From NCBI RefSeq assembly GCF_001423125.1, contig NZ_LMNW01000003.1:190734-254733 (forward strand): a DNA stretch of 64,000 bases. The letters run 5' to 3'. Of this stretch, positions 56,880 to 64,000 are shown in pieces. A program made the translations under genes and the position numbers. Under the pieces are notes generated by a model. The model saw only the letters and a list, made by a program, of their open reading frames with translations, did not search any database and had not been told where the DNA came from. How positions within the stretch are numbered: position 1 is the first letter of the stretch; each line of letters opens with the position of its first letter. The DNA comes from Duganella sp. Leaf126 (lineage in GTDB: Bacteria > Pseudomonadota > Gammaproteobacteria > Burkholderiales > Burkholderiaceae_D).

Positions 56880-58058
56880 TTATCTGCACAGGTTGCCGTG
56901 GAAGAAGCTGAAGTCGGCGCTGCCGTGGTTGTGGGCGATGTCGCCCATGACGTCGCTGATCACGTAATCGGGCCTGACTTCATCGACGAAGGTCTGCTTG
57001 GCGGCGCGCACGTCGTCGCGGAACAGTGCCGCCTTCACATTGGTCGACTGGAAGGTGTAAGCGACGCACAGTCCGCTGCTGATGCGGCCCGCGTCCGGAT
57101 TCGGGACGATCGACATGGTCTGGCGGCCGTGGCTCCTGGCCCAGTTGATCGCCTCGCGCGCGCCATCCTTGGCCCACGGCTTGTTGAGCGGCACGCTGGC
57201 GCTGACGATGGGGACGGTCGGCGCGTCGCCATGCTGGCGGCTGGCGTTGGCCCAGCAATCGAGATAGGCGCCGATCGTCAGCCTGGTCTGGAAGGCGGAA
57301 ATATTGGCGTTGTCGTCCTCGTCCTGGTCCATTTCGCCGTCGTTGATCTGTGGAATAAGCTTCAGCCCGGTCAGGTTGTTTTCCTTGGCGTAGACATAGC
57401 AGGTATCGGCGCCGTCGTAGCGCAGGTTTTTGTACAGCCCGTTACTGACGAAGAATTTCAGGTAGACCGTGTCCTGCACGCCGAAGTATTTGACGACGTC
57501 GGCAGCGAGGTGGAACACGTCCGGATCCTGGATGTCGAGGATGATCTTGAAGTTGTTGTTGTGCAGTACGTCGCGGCGGTGGTCGCTCAGCATCTGCAGC
57601 ATCGAATCGAGCGACTGCATGTAGAACGCCTGGTCCCAGTCGTGCACCTGTTCGCGGTCCAGGACGCCGTCCTTGGCATACACCTTGAGCAGCGTGTTCT
57701 TCCAGTGCCCGCTGTTCTTGGTATTGATCCAGATGGCGCCGGGCGCCTGGCTGTTCATGCCGTCGATCGGGTTGTACCAGCCGTTGCCGCCGTCGTCGCG
57801 CGTGCTGCGGTTGGCGATCTTGTCATGGGTGACCATGACCGTGCCGTCGCTCGCCAGCCGCAGGTCGAGCTCGACGCCGGCAAAGCCCATGTCCTTGGCG
57901 CGGGTGACCGCGTAATACGAGTTTTCCGGCAGGTTGCTGTAGTTGCTGATGTCGTGGTACACACCGCGATGGGCGATGGTGGCGGTAGCCGATGCGTACA
58001 GCGGCGCCAGCAGTGCGCCCGCCAGCGTCAGTGCTGCGGACAGTTTGAATAACTTCAT
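56880..58058 (-). CDS. Secreted glycerophosphodiester phosphodiesterase
   Basis: A 392-aa protein with a signal peptide (KLFKLSAALTLAGALLAPLYASA). GDPD motifs: IAHRGVYHD (His-Arg), LPENSYYAV (Glu-Asn), GVELDLRLASDGTVMVTHD (Glu-x-Asp and the catalytic His). The TIM barrel continues to the end, with an inserted region (about 85-165) carrying NTKNSGHWKN. It should split glycerophosphodiesters into glycerol-3-phosphate and an alcohol in the periplasm or outside. AAGGAG is 6 bases before the ATG. It is the third gene after a TonB receptor and a DUF1868 protein, 52 bases behind the latter. Confidence 0.9.
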   Translation of the reverse strand: MKLFKLSAALTLAGALLAPLYASATATIAHRGVYHDISNYSNLPENSYYAVTRAKDMGFAGVELDLRLASDGTVMVTHDKIANRSTRDDGGNGWYNPIDGMNSQAPGAIWINTKNSGHWKNTLLKVYAKDGVLDREQVHDWDQAFYMQSLDSMLQMLSDHRRDVLHNNNFKIILDIQDPDVFHLAADVVKYFGVQDTVYLKFFVSNGLYKNLRYDGADTCYVYAKENNLTGLKLIPQINDGEMDQDEDDNANISAFQTRLTIGAYLDCWANASRQHGDAPTVPIVSASVPLNKPWAKDGAREAINWARSHGRQTMSIVPNPDAGRISSGLCVAYTFQSTNVKAALFRDDVRAAKQTFVDEVRPDYVISDVMGDIAHNHGSADFSFFHGNLCR

Positions 58059-58110
58059 GGTGACTCCTTCAGGTTGAGGACGAGGGGTGTTGCAACGAAA
58101 AAGAGGATGG

Positions 58111-58911
58111 CTAGCTTTCCTGGCCAGCCTGGTTGCGCAGCAACAGCTGCGGCCGGAACTGGTACATATCGTCGAAGTACACGTACTCGGGGTTGTGCAG
58201 TTCCAGCACCGGCGCGCGCTGCAGGAAGTCCGCCACCAGCGTGCGATGCAGCGCGAAAAAACGCGCCTGCTCGTCCGCGGTGGGGGTCGCATAAAAGTAG
58301 TGCAGGGTGACGTGGAAGCGGAAGGTCTCGTGGTCCGGCAACCGGTAGTGCAGCGTCTCGGCCAGGCGGTCGCGCAGGCGGCGCAGCTTGCGGTCTTCGG
58401 CGGCATCGACGGGCGCGAACTGGATGTTGTACGGGTTGCTTTGCCGGTTCAGCGGCAGCGCCCGCATCCGCAGCGGCAGTTCGGTGGCCAGGTCGAACCG
58501 CTTCAGCTTGGCCAGCAACCACTCGTTACAGAAAGTGTCATCGGCGTCGGCCGGGAGATCGGCCGGAAAAGCCTGGCGCCGCGCCGGGTAGGACACGCCG
58601 TTGAAGACCGTCATGTGGTAGCTGGCCGGCGGCAGCGGCGCGATCCGGTGTAACATGCCACTGCGCATCAGCGCGCAATGGATGTCCAGCAGCGCCATGA
58701 AATTCTCGCTGCGGCGGTCCACATGGCAGATGATGGAGTTGCCGGGATAGTGGGCGGCGCTGCCGTCCGGATTGAACTTGGGCGTGATGCTGGCGCGCGG
58801 CGCGGCAGCGGCGGCCGGCTTGGCGTTGGCGCCGGCCAGCAGCGCGCCGGCGCCCAGCAGCGAAGCGAGAGCGGTGCGGCGCGCAGGCAGGGGAGGGCAT
58901 GCTCGGCTCAT
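58111..58911 (-). CDS. DUF1868 (2H-phosphoesterase-like) exported protein
   Basis: A 266-aa protein with an exported leader (ARRTALASLLGAGALLAGANA, Tat-like). The mature part matches DUF1868: FNPDGSAAHYPGNSIICHV, then two H-x-T motifs, YHMTVFNGV and FRFHVTLHYFY, about 115 residues apart. This is the catalytic pair of the 2H phosphoesterase fold, which acts on cyclic or linear phosphodiesters. No enzyme activity is established for the family as far as I know. It starts 5 bases after the TonB receptor stop and is followed by the GDPD gene, so all three form one operon. Confidence 0.85.
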   Translation of the reverse strand: MSRACPPLPARRTALASLLGAGALLAGANAKPAAAAAPRASITPKFNPDGSAAHYPGNSIICHVDRRSENFMALLDIHCALMRSGMLHRIAPLPPASYHMTVFNGVSYPARRQAFPADLPADADDTFCNEWLLAKLKRFDLATELPLRMRALPLNRQSNPYNIQFAPVDAAEDRKLRRLRDRLAETLHYRLPDHETFRFHVTLHYFYATPTADEQARFFALHRTLVADFLQRAPVLELHNPEYVYFDDMYQFRPQLLLRNQAGQES

Positions 58912-58916
58912 GGCGC

Positions 58917-61445
58917 TCACCACTGGAACGTCGCCGAGGCGGTGAAGTTGCGGCCGAACAGCGGACGTCCCGTGGTGGCGTCGGCCACGGTCAGCAGATT
59001 GCCTTCCGGTGCGCGGGCATTGCCCTCGCTCAGCCCCGCCGCATTGGTCACATTGTTCACCACGCACTGCACGGTCACGTGTTCGGACAGCGGATACTGC
59101 ACGCCGACGTCCACCGTGCGATAAGCGCGCAGCACGCTGGTGTTGACGAAGTCCTGGTAACTGCGGCCCACCGCACCGAACGACGCGTACAGCCGGCCGC
59201 GCTGGCCCGCGTGGGAGAACAGATAGGCCGGGTTGAGCGTTGCCATGGTCTTCGGCACGCGGGGAATCTGCTTGCCGACGATGCTGCCGGCCGCCACCGT
59301 GTTGAAGGTTTCGCCGCCATCGACCGCCGGGCGCTGCCAGGTCAGCGAGCCGCCCAGCTCGAATGCGCTGGCGGGCCGCCACGTGCCTTCGAGTTCGATG
59401 CCGCGGGTGCTGGTATTGATCAGCAGCGGCTGGTTGCTCAGCACCCCGTCCCCATTGGCGAAATAGGTGGACGTGTTGAGCTTGCTGAAGTGGCTGTAAA
59501 AGCCGATCAGCGCCAGCTGCAGCGTGGGCGTGTACAGCCTGGCGCCCAGTTCCGCCTGCCGCACCGGCACCACCGGCACCGGCTGGCCGTTCGGCAAGGT
59601 GCCGGCCACGCCGTTGTTGATGTTGCTCCAGTAATCGCTCAGGCGCGGCAGGCTGTAAGCGCTGCTGTAGCGGGCGAACAGGTTGAGCGGCCTGGCAAGC
59701 CGGTACAAGGTGCCGGCGGTCCAGGCCGTGCCCTTGAGCGTGTGGCTGTAGGGCGCATAGCCGGTCAGGCCGGTCACGCTCTGCGCCGCCAGCGGGCCGC
59801 TGCTGGCAAGTACCTGCTTGCCGATCACGCCGCGCAAGCCCGTCTCCTGGCGCGCTTCGTGGCGGATGCCGACATCGGCCTGCCAGGCCGGGTCGATGTG
59901 CCAGTTCTCGGCCGCGTACAGCGCCGAGGCCAGGCCGTGCACCTGTCCGATCAGGTCGCCGCTGCCGTAGGTGGAAAAGCCGTTCTCGGTGACCATGCCG
60001 GTGGGCTGGCCGCTGGCGTCCAGCGCCTCGATGTCGAGCGCGTCGGGGTTGTTCCTGACGCTGGTGATCAGCGTATTGCCGATCTGCTGCTGCGCCAGGC
60101 TGTAGCGGCTCAGGCTGACGCCGACGGTGACGTCGTGCGCGCCTGCCAGGGTATTGCTCAGGCGCAGGTCGTTGATCGCGTTGCTGAGGTGGGAGCGGGT
60201 GCTGGACCAGGTATTGGCCATGGTCAGCCCGGCCGTGGCAGCCGGATCGAACGGCTGGCCGGTGGCGGCGACCAGGTAGCGCAACTGGGTCGTGCCGGGA
60301 AACGCCTTGCGCGCTGCCGCCAGGTTGTTTTGCAGCATGGCGCCGGCATCGACCGGGGCGCCGTTGAGCAGGGCGTCGAAGCCGACATCGCCGCGCAGAT
60401 AGCGGGCCTTGTCGCTCAGTTTCCAGCCACCGGCCAGATTCAGCTCGGCGCCCAGCGTCAGGCTGACGATGTCGGGATGGATGCCGTCCGCCAGGTCGCG
60501 CGACACCTGTTCGATGCCACCCTGGCCGTCCAGCACCGGGAACCGGACGTGGCGGAAGCTGGCTGACGCCAGCGTGCCCGTGTGCGGGTCGATCAGGCTG
60601 GCCAGGCTGTTGCCGTTGCGGGCATCGGTGAGCGGGATGCTGCTGTAAAAGATGTTGCGGTCGTTGACTATTTTGAGGCCGGCAAACAGCTTGCCACGGC
60701 CGTCGTCGAGCCGGTACGTGGCACCGAGGCGCAGCTGGCCGCCGCGGTCGGCGTGGGCATAGCCCGGGTCGCGCAAGCCGTCGCCCTGGCGGTAAAAGCC
60801 GCTCACGCTGTACAGCAGGCGGTCGTCATTCTGGGCGACGGGGCCGGAACTGGCCAGGTCCACGCGCTTTTCGCGGTGCTGGCCGGCACTGAGCTTCACC
60901 ACGTGCCGGCTTTCTTCCGTGCCGAAATTGGACAGGAAGTTGACCACGCCGCCGGCGGCGTTATTGCTGTAGATCGGCGCCGTGCCGCCCCGGACGATTT
61001 CGGCGCCCTGGGTGCCGAGGTCGAGCCGGTAGAGCTCATCGATCTGCAGCTGGCGCTCGTAATTCGATTCGAACAGCGGCAGCCCGTCCTCCAGCATGTC
61101 CATCAGGCGGAAGCCGGCAAATGGCAGACCACGGATGACGACATTTTCGCCGCCGCCCTGGCCGCCGGAATTTTCCACCTTGACCCCGGGTACCGACTTC
61201 AGCAGATCGACCGCGCTGCGCGGTTCCTTGCGCCCGATGTCGTCGTCGGCGATGGTGGAGATCGCATACGGCGTGTCGAATTTTTTCTTGCGACCGGAGG
61301 TGCCGGTCACGACCACCTGCTGTTCGGGGGCGTCGGCGGCCTGGGGGCCATCGGCTGCAGCGCCGGCGGTGGCGGGAAGGGTGAACGTCCCCAGCACGGC
61401 GATCGCCATGCTGGTCAGACGGAAATGCGCATATGCACTGGACAC
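58917..61445 (-). CDS. TonB-dependent outer-membrane receptor
   Basis: An 842-aa protein. The start is GTG at 61445, preceded by GAGGA with a 4-base gap; the signal peptide then runs through MAIAVLGTFTLPATAGA. Plug (about 40-170): EQQVVVTGTSGRKKKFDTPYAI, LLKSVPGVKVENSGGQGGGENVVIRGLPFAGFRL, GAEIVRGGTAPIYSNNAAGGVVNF; a 22-strand barrel follows, ending in ATFQW. The lysine-rich box after the TonB box (GRKKKFDTPYAIS) resembles receptors of the HmuR/catecholate type, but the substrate is not evident. By context (2H phosphoesterase and GDPD behind it) a phosphodiester or its metal complex is a reasonable guess. Confidence 0.9.
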   Translation of the reverse strand: MSSAYAHFRLTSMAIAVLGTFTLPATAGAAADGPQAADAPEQQVVVTGTSGRKKKFDTPYAISTIADDDIGRKEPRSAVDLLKSVPGVKVENSGGQGGGENVVIRGLPFAGFRLMDMLEDGLPLFESNYERQLQIDELYRLDLGTQGAEIVRGGTAPIYSNNAAGGVVNFLSNFGTEESRHVVKLSAGQHREKRVDLASSGPVAQNDDRLLYSVSGFYRQGDGLRDPGYAHADRGGQLRLGATYRLDDGRGKLFAGLKIVNDRNIFYSSIPLTDARNGNSLASLIDPHTGTLASASFRHVRFPVLDGQGGIEQVSRDLADGIHPDIVSLTLGAELNLAGGWKLSDKARYLRGDVGFDALLNGAPVDAGAMLQNNLAAARKAFPGTTQLRYLVAATGQPFDPAATAGLTMANTWSSTRSHLSNAINDLRLSNTLAGAHDVTVGVSLSRYSLAQQQIGNTLITSVRNNPDALDIEALDASGQPTGMVTENGFSTYGSGDLIGQVHGLASALYAAENWHIDPAWQADVGIRHEARQETGLRGVIGKQVLASSGPLAAQSVTGLTGYAPYSHTLKGTAWTAGTLYRLARPLNLFARYSSAYSLPRLSDYWSNINNGVAGTLPNGQPVPVVPVRQAELGARLYTPTLQLALIGFYSHFSKLNTSTYFANGDGVLSNQPLLINTSTRGIELEGTWRPASAFELGGSLTWQRPAVDGGETFNTVAAGSIVGKQIPRVPKTMATLNPAYLFSHAGQRGRLYASFGAVGRSYQDFVNTSVLRAYRTVDVGVQYPLSEHVTVQCVVNNVTNAAGLSEGNARAPEGNLLTVADATTGRPLFGRNFTASATFQW

Positions 61446-61503
61446 GAATTCCTCGGCTAAAAAGGTCACAGGGCGTGCCAACGGTCGGACACGGTTGCCG
61501 AGG

Positions 61504-61561
61504 ATTGTAGAAAGGACATCGCTGCAGCGGGTCGCCTTTTACGGTGAAATTTACTGTAAAA
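61504..61561 (-). promoter_or_regulatory. Candidate promoter and activator site of the receptor operon
   Basis: Read on the minus strand: a near-palindrome TTTTACAGT...ACCGTAAAA (61537-61561, one mismatch in 9-bp arms) lies just upstream of a TACAAT -10 box (61504-61509) that has no recognisable -35. The palindrome would sit at about -40 to -64, a typical activator position. A direct repeat GTGAAAT (61544-61550, 61568-61574) is also present. Confidence 0.5.
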
Positions 61562-61577
61562 CCGGCAGTGAAATCGC

Positions 61578-63782
61578 CTATTTCCCCTCTGTGCGCATGC
61601 CCAGCACCCGGATGTCGGTGCTGCCGTTGGCTTGCAGCACGCATTCGAGCAGCAGCTCGAAATCGCCGATGCTGCCGTCGCTGCGCCGCGCGCGGCGCAG
61701 CACCGGGTCGAGGTCGGCGGACGAGGTCAGGAACTCGATCGCTGCCTGGGTGCCGGCCGAGGTCGTGCCGCCGAGCAGCAGGGCCCGGCCATCGTGGCCG
61801 AGGCCATGGGTGTAGGCAATGGTGGCAAAGCCGCGCTTGACCGGATCGTCGATCAGGAATTCGTAGGACGCCTGTTCGCCGGCCCGTGGATGATCGTTAC
61901 GGATCAAGAATTTTCCGCTGGCGTGGGCGTCCCAGTCGATATGGAAATTGAGCTGGTGGCGAAACAGCTCGCGCCACGGATTGGACTGCGCCACTCCGGC
62001 CAGCACGACGTTCGCATGCTTGAGGTCGTCCAGCATCAGGTCGCGCGCGTAGCGCACGTGGAAACGGTCCGGGGCGGCGGTGGCGCGCTTGCCCAGCTCC
62101 GCTGCCAGCTGTACCGACGAGATGCCCGTGTAGCGGCGCGCCCGGTAGCGCGCCAGTGCGGCGCCGCCAGCGTCGGCGCGGTCGGCCACGCGCCGGGAAA
62201 AATACTCTTCCCTGGGCACCTCGTGCTCGGTCTCGAGCTGCAGCAGCACCAGGCCGGTATCAGGGATGACGAAGATGGTGTCGCGGTCTTTCGGCATCAG
62301 CGCCGACCAGAACGGCGAGGGCGGCGGCGTCTCCGGCCTGGCGTGCCGCAGCTGGAGCGCAGCCAACAGCAGCGCAGCCACGGTCGCCCCGATGGCCACC
62401 CGGCGCCACCAGTCGGGCCGCCGCGGGTGCCCGGCCGATGCGCCGTCGCTGGCGGCGCCGGCGCGCGCGGGTGCCGGTGCTGTTGCCGAGGAGGGCGCTG
62501 ATGCCGGGGCAAATTCCGCTGCGCAAGCCGACGCTGATGATAAATCTGACGGTGATGGCGGTGCCGAAGCTGCCGCTGCCGGCGCCGGGGCTGATGCCGG
62601 CAGTGGCGCTACCGTCGGCGTCGATGCTTGCACTGTCGCTGCCGCCGATACTGGCAATGCTGGTGCTGACGGTGGCGATGCTGTCATCGCCGATGGGACG
62701 GCCGATGCCACTGTTGCTGCCGGGAATGCTGCTGACGGTGAAAGTGGTGATGCCGGTACTGCCGCCAGTGCTGGCGCCGATGCCATTGCCGATTGCGGCG
62801 CTGAGGTCAGCGCCCGTGCTGACGCTGGTCTCGGTGCCAATGCCGGCGTGGGAGCTGAGCCCGGCATCGATGCTGGTGAAGGCGCCTGCTCTGACGCGGA
62901 TGCCGATGCCGGCGCTGGCGGCAATCCCCCGGCGGATGCCGGAACCTCCGCTGACGCTGGCAGCATTCCCGGCGCCGATACCGGCACCGCTGCAGACGGT
63001 GGTGCAGACACCGGAGCCGATGCCGGCACCGCTGCAAACGCCGAGGGAGATAACTGAGTTGATGCAGGAGCGTCTGCTGGCGCTGACGACATTCCCGGCG
63101 CCGATGCCGGCACCGCTGCAGACGCTGGTGGAGACATCTGAGCCGATACCGGCACCGCTGCAAACGCCGAGGGAGATAACTGAGCTGATGCCGGAACCTC
63201 CGCTGACGCTGACGGCATCCCCGGCGCCGATACCGGCACCGCTGCGGACGGTGGGGAAGACATCTGAGCCGATACCGGCACCGCTGCAGACGGTGGTGCA
63301 GACACCGGAGCCGATGCCGGCACCGCCGCAACCGCCGAGGGAAATACCTGAGCCGACACCGGCACCGCCGCAATCGCTGACGCCGATACCACCGCTGCCG
63401 CAGGCGCCGCGGCCGCCGCCTCGGCTGTCACCGCCGGAACAAACACGGGAACGTAAGCGCCACGCGGAATCGTGATGCGCCATGGATCGGCGCTGCCTTC
63501 GGTCTGGTAATACAGGTCCAGCCGCTGGCGCAGCAGCCGGGCGCTGGCGCGCACGATGTTGTCGTCGGCCGGGTTGTAATGCTCAGGCCGTTCAAAGACG
63601 GCCACGCCGATTTGCTGCTCGGTCAGCTGCCCGGTGCGCTGCGCGAGGGCAGTCTCGCAGACGTGACGGACAAAACACGAGAGGCGGGCGCTCCTGGCGA
63701 ATGTTTTACTTGCCAATACCTTGTCCAGGGCGGCCAGGGCCTCGGCCTTGGCCGGCGCCGCACGCTCGAAATGCTGATCCAC
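61578..63782 (-). CDS. Membrane-tethered winged-helix transcriptional regulator with repeat linker
   Basis: A 734-aa one-component regulator. Residues 1-115 form a winged helix: SARLSCFVRHVCETALAQ, LTEQQIGVAVFERPEHYNP, NIVRASARLLRQRLDLYY, ITIPRGAYVPVF, a type frequent in front of sensor domains in Acidobacteria. About 125-480 is a Pro/Ala/Ser/Val linker of tandem repeats. Then a positively charged WWRR and a membrane helix (VAIGATVAALLLAALQL), and a periplasmic domain of about 220 residues (DTIFVIPDTGLVLLQLETE, SNPWRELFRHQLNFHIDWD, LLLGGTTSAGTQAAIEFLT). The layout is that of ToxR/CadC. The start is GTG at 63782 with GAGGA 5 bases upstream. The receptor operon begins 132 bases downstream on the same strand and is the likely target. 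Confidence 0.8.
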   Translation of the reverse strand: MDQHFERAAPAKAEALAALDKVLASKTFARSARLSCFVRHVCETALAQRTGQLTEQQIGVAVFERPEHYNPADDNIVRASARLLRQRLDLYYQTEGSADPWRITIPRGAYVPVFVPAVTAEAAAAAPAAAVVSASAIAAVPVSAQVFPSAVAAVPASAPVSAPPSAAVPVSAQMSSPPSAAVPVSAPGMPSASAEVPASAQLSPSAFAAVPVSAQMSPPASAAVPASAPGMSSAPADAPASTQLSPSAFAAVPASAPVSAPPSAAVPVSAPGMLPASAEVPASAGGLPPAPASASASEQAPSPASMPGSAPTPALAPRPASARALTSAPQSAMASAPALAAVPASPLSPSAAFPAATVASAVPSAMTASPPSAPALPVSAAATVQASTPTVAPLPASAPAPAAAASAPPSPSDLSSASACAAEFAPASAPSSATAPAPARAGAASDGASAGHPRRPDWWRRVAIGATVAALLLAALQLRHARPETPPPSPFWSALMPKDRDTIFVIPDTGLVLLQLETEHEVPREEYFSRRVADRADAGGAALARYRARRYTGISSVQLAAELGKRATAAPDRFHVRYARDLMLDDLKHANVVLAGVAQSNPWRELFRHQLNFHIDWDAHASGKFLIRNDHPRAGEQASYEFLIDDPVKRGFATIAYTHGLGHDGRALLLGGTTSAGTQAAIEFLTSSADLDPVLRRARRSDGSIGDFELLLECVLQANGSTDIRVLGMRTEGK
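62880..63400 (-). repeat. In-frame tandem repeats (42-base units, 126-base higher period)
   Basis: Inside the regulator gene. The phrase GAGGGAGATAACTGAG recurs exactly 126 bases apart (near 63043 and 63169), and a variant recurs 168 bases further on, so the array is built of about 14-residue units (SAAVPVSAPxMxP type) grouped in threes. Degenerate copies extend the low-complexity region to about 62450. Confidence 0.8.
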
Positions 63783-63860
63783 GCCATTCCTCGTTGTGGT
63801 CTGAAAAGAACACACTATAGCGCGTGCAAGTTTCAGTGGAATGACGGCGGCGCGGCCCAT

Positions 63861-63898
63861 GAAAAAAGCCGCAGACTCGATGAAAAGTCTGCGGCTTT
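63861..63898 (-). terminator. Terminator of tRNA-Leu copy 2
   Basis: On the minus strand a perfect 13-bp stem (AAAGCCGCAGACT/AGTCTGCGGCTTT) with an 8-base loop runs into T6. It lies 14 bases after the tRNA CCA end and separates the tRNA from the regulator gene. Confidence 0.9.
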
Positions 63899-63901
63899 CT
63901 C

Positions 63902-63997
63902 GCGGAATTCTGTGGTGCCCACGGAGGGACTCGAACCCCCACACCTTGCGGCACATGGACCTGAACCATGCGCGTCTACCAATTCCGCCACGTGGGC
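63902..63997. repeat. 96-bp direct repeat, right copy (tRNA-Leu)
   Basis: Exact partner of 56678-56773. The match ends at the tRNA 5' base on one side and 11 bases after the CCA on the other. Confidence 0.9.
63913..63997 (-). tRNA. tRNA-Leu (anticodon CAG), copy 2
   Basis: Identical in all 85 bases to the copy at 56689-56773, same orientation. Cloverleaf, CAG anticodon and encoded CCA intact. Its promoter lies beyond the window. Confidence 0.97.
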
Positions 63998-64000
63998 ACT

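Noticed and set aside
56880..58406. GDPD gene extended 116 codons upstream
   Set aside because: The extension overlaps the DUF1868 gene in another frame; the ATG at 58058 has AAGGAG and begins a signal peptide.
62880..63400. CRISPR-like repeats
   Set aside because: Units are contiguous, of 42 or 126 bases, in frame with a protein, with no unique spacers and no cas genes.
62260..63483. Alternative long frames over the regulator's repeat region, Gly/Ser- or Met/Pro-rich
   Set aside because: The repeats keep all frames open. Only the chosen frame links a winged helix, a membrane helix and a conserved C-terminal domain.

Overview
The window looks like a chromosomal segment of a Betaproteobacterium of the family Oxalobacteraceae (Massilia / Duganella / Janthinobacterium type). 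The reasons are the high G+C, the conserved block carA-carB-greA followed by yhbY / rlmE-ftsH-folP-glmM, PEP-CTERM proteins, a phasin (polyhydroxyalkanoate storage), and many TonB-dependent receptors and secreted hydrolases. This assignment is inferred from gene content and protein style; no database search was run.

Layout. 0-1.4 kb: end of phoB and phoR. 1.4-5.1 kb (minus): AI-2E-type permease, CPBP protease, MipA/OmpV porin-like protein. 5.2-14 kb (plus): GST, a Tat-like exported SDR, a PEP-CTERM protein, a large pectate lyase/pectinesterase fusion, an alpha/beta hydrolase, a patatin lipoprotein and a HbpS-like protein. 14-25.4 kb: the housekeeping core (carAB, greA, DUF4149, yhbY, rlmE, ftsH, folP, glmM), then tRNA-Pro and tRNA-Arg. 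25.7-28.4 kb: a lower-GC accessory tract just behind tRNA-Arg, with a VOC protein, a RES-domain protein, a GNAT remnant, a secreted protein and a 5'-truncated isochorismatase. 28.4-36.3 kb: FKBP lipoprotein, chemoreceptor, CocE hydrolase, an abundant-looking PEP-CTERM protein, flavin reductase, periplasmic asparaginase and a lipoprotein. 36.3-42.4 kb (minus): probable operon blaI - M56/M23 fusion - TonB receptor - Cys-type patatin. 42.6-47.8 kb: hemolysin III, LysR, a 58-aa protein, then a LiaF-like/LytS/LytTR envelope-stress operon. 47.9-51.9 kb: FAN1-like nuclease plus XPD-like helicase. 52-56.6 kb: phasin, small secreted protein, receiver/PAS/GAF kinase, HxlR/qorB divergent pair. 56.7-64 kb: two identical tRNA-Leu(CAG) genes bracket a self-contained system.

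The most interesting locus is 56.9-63.8 kb. A membrane-tethered winged-helix regulator (ToxR/CadC-like layout, with a linker of about 350 residues built from Pro/Ala/Ser repeats) sits directly upstream of a TonB-dependent receptor, a 2H-phosphoesterase-like DUF1868 protein and a glycerophosphodiester phosphodiesterase, all on one strand. I read it as a regulated uptake-and-hydrolysis system for phosphodiesters. A palindrome just upstream of the receptor is placed where an activator would bind. The second notable locus is the blaI operon, in which the BlaR1-like M56 protease carries a LytM/M23 domain that lacks its first zinc-ligand histidine, which suggests a sensor rather than an enzyme.
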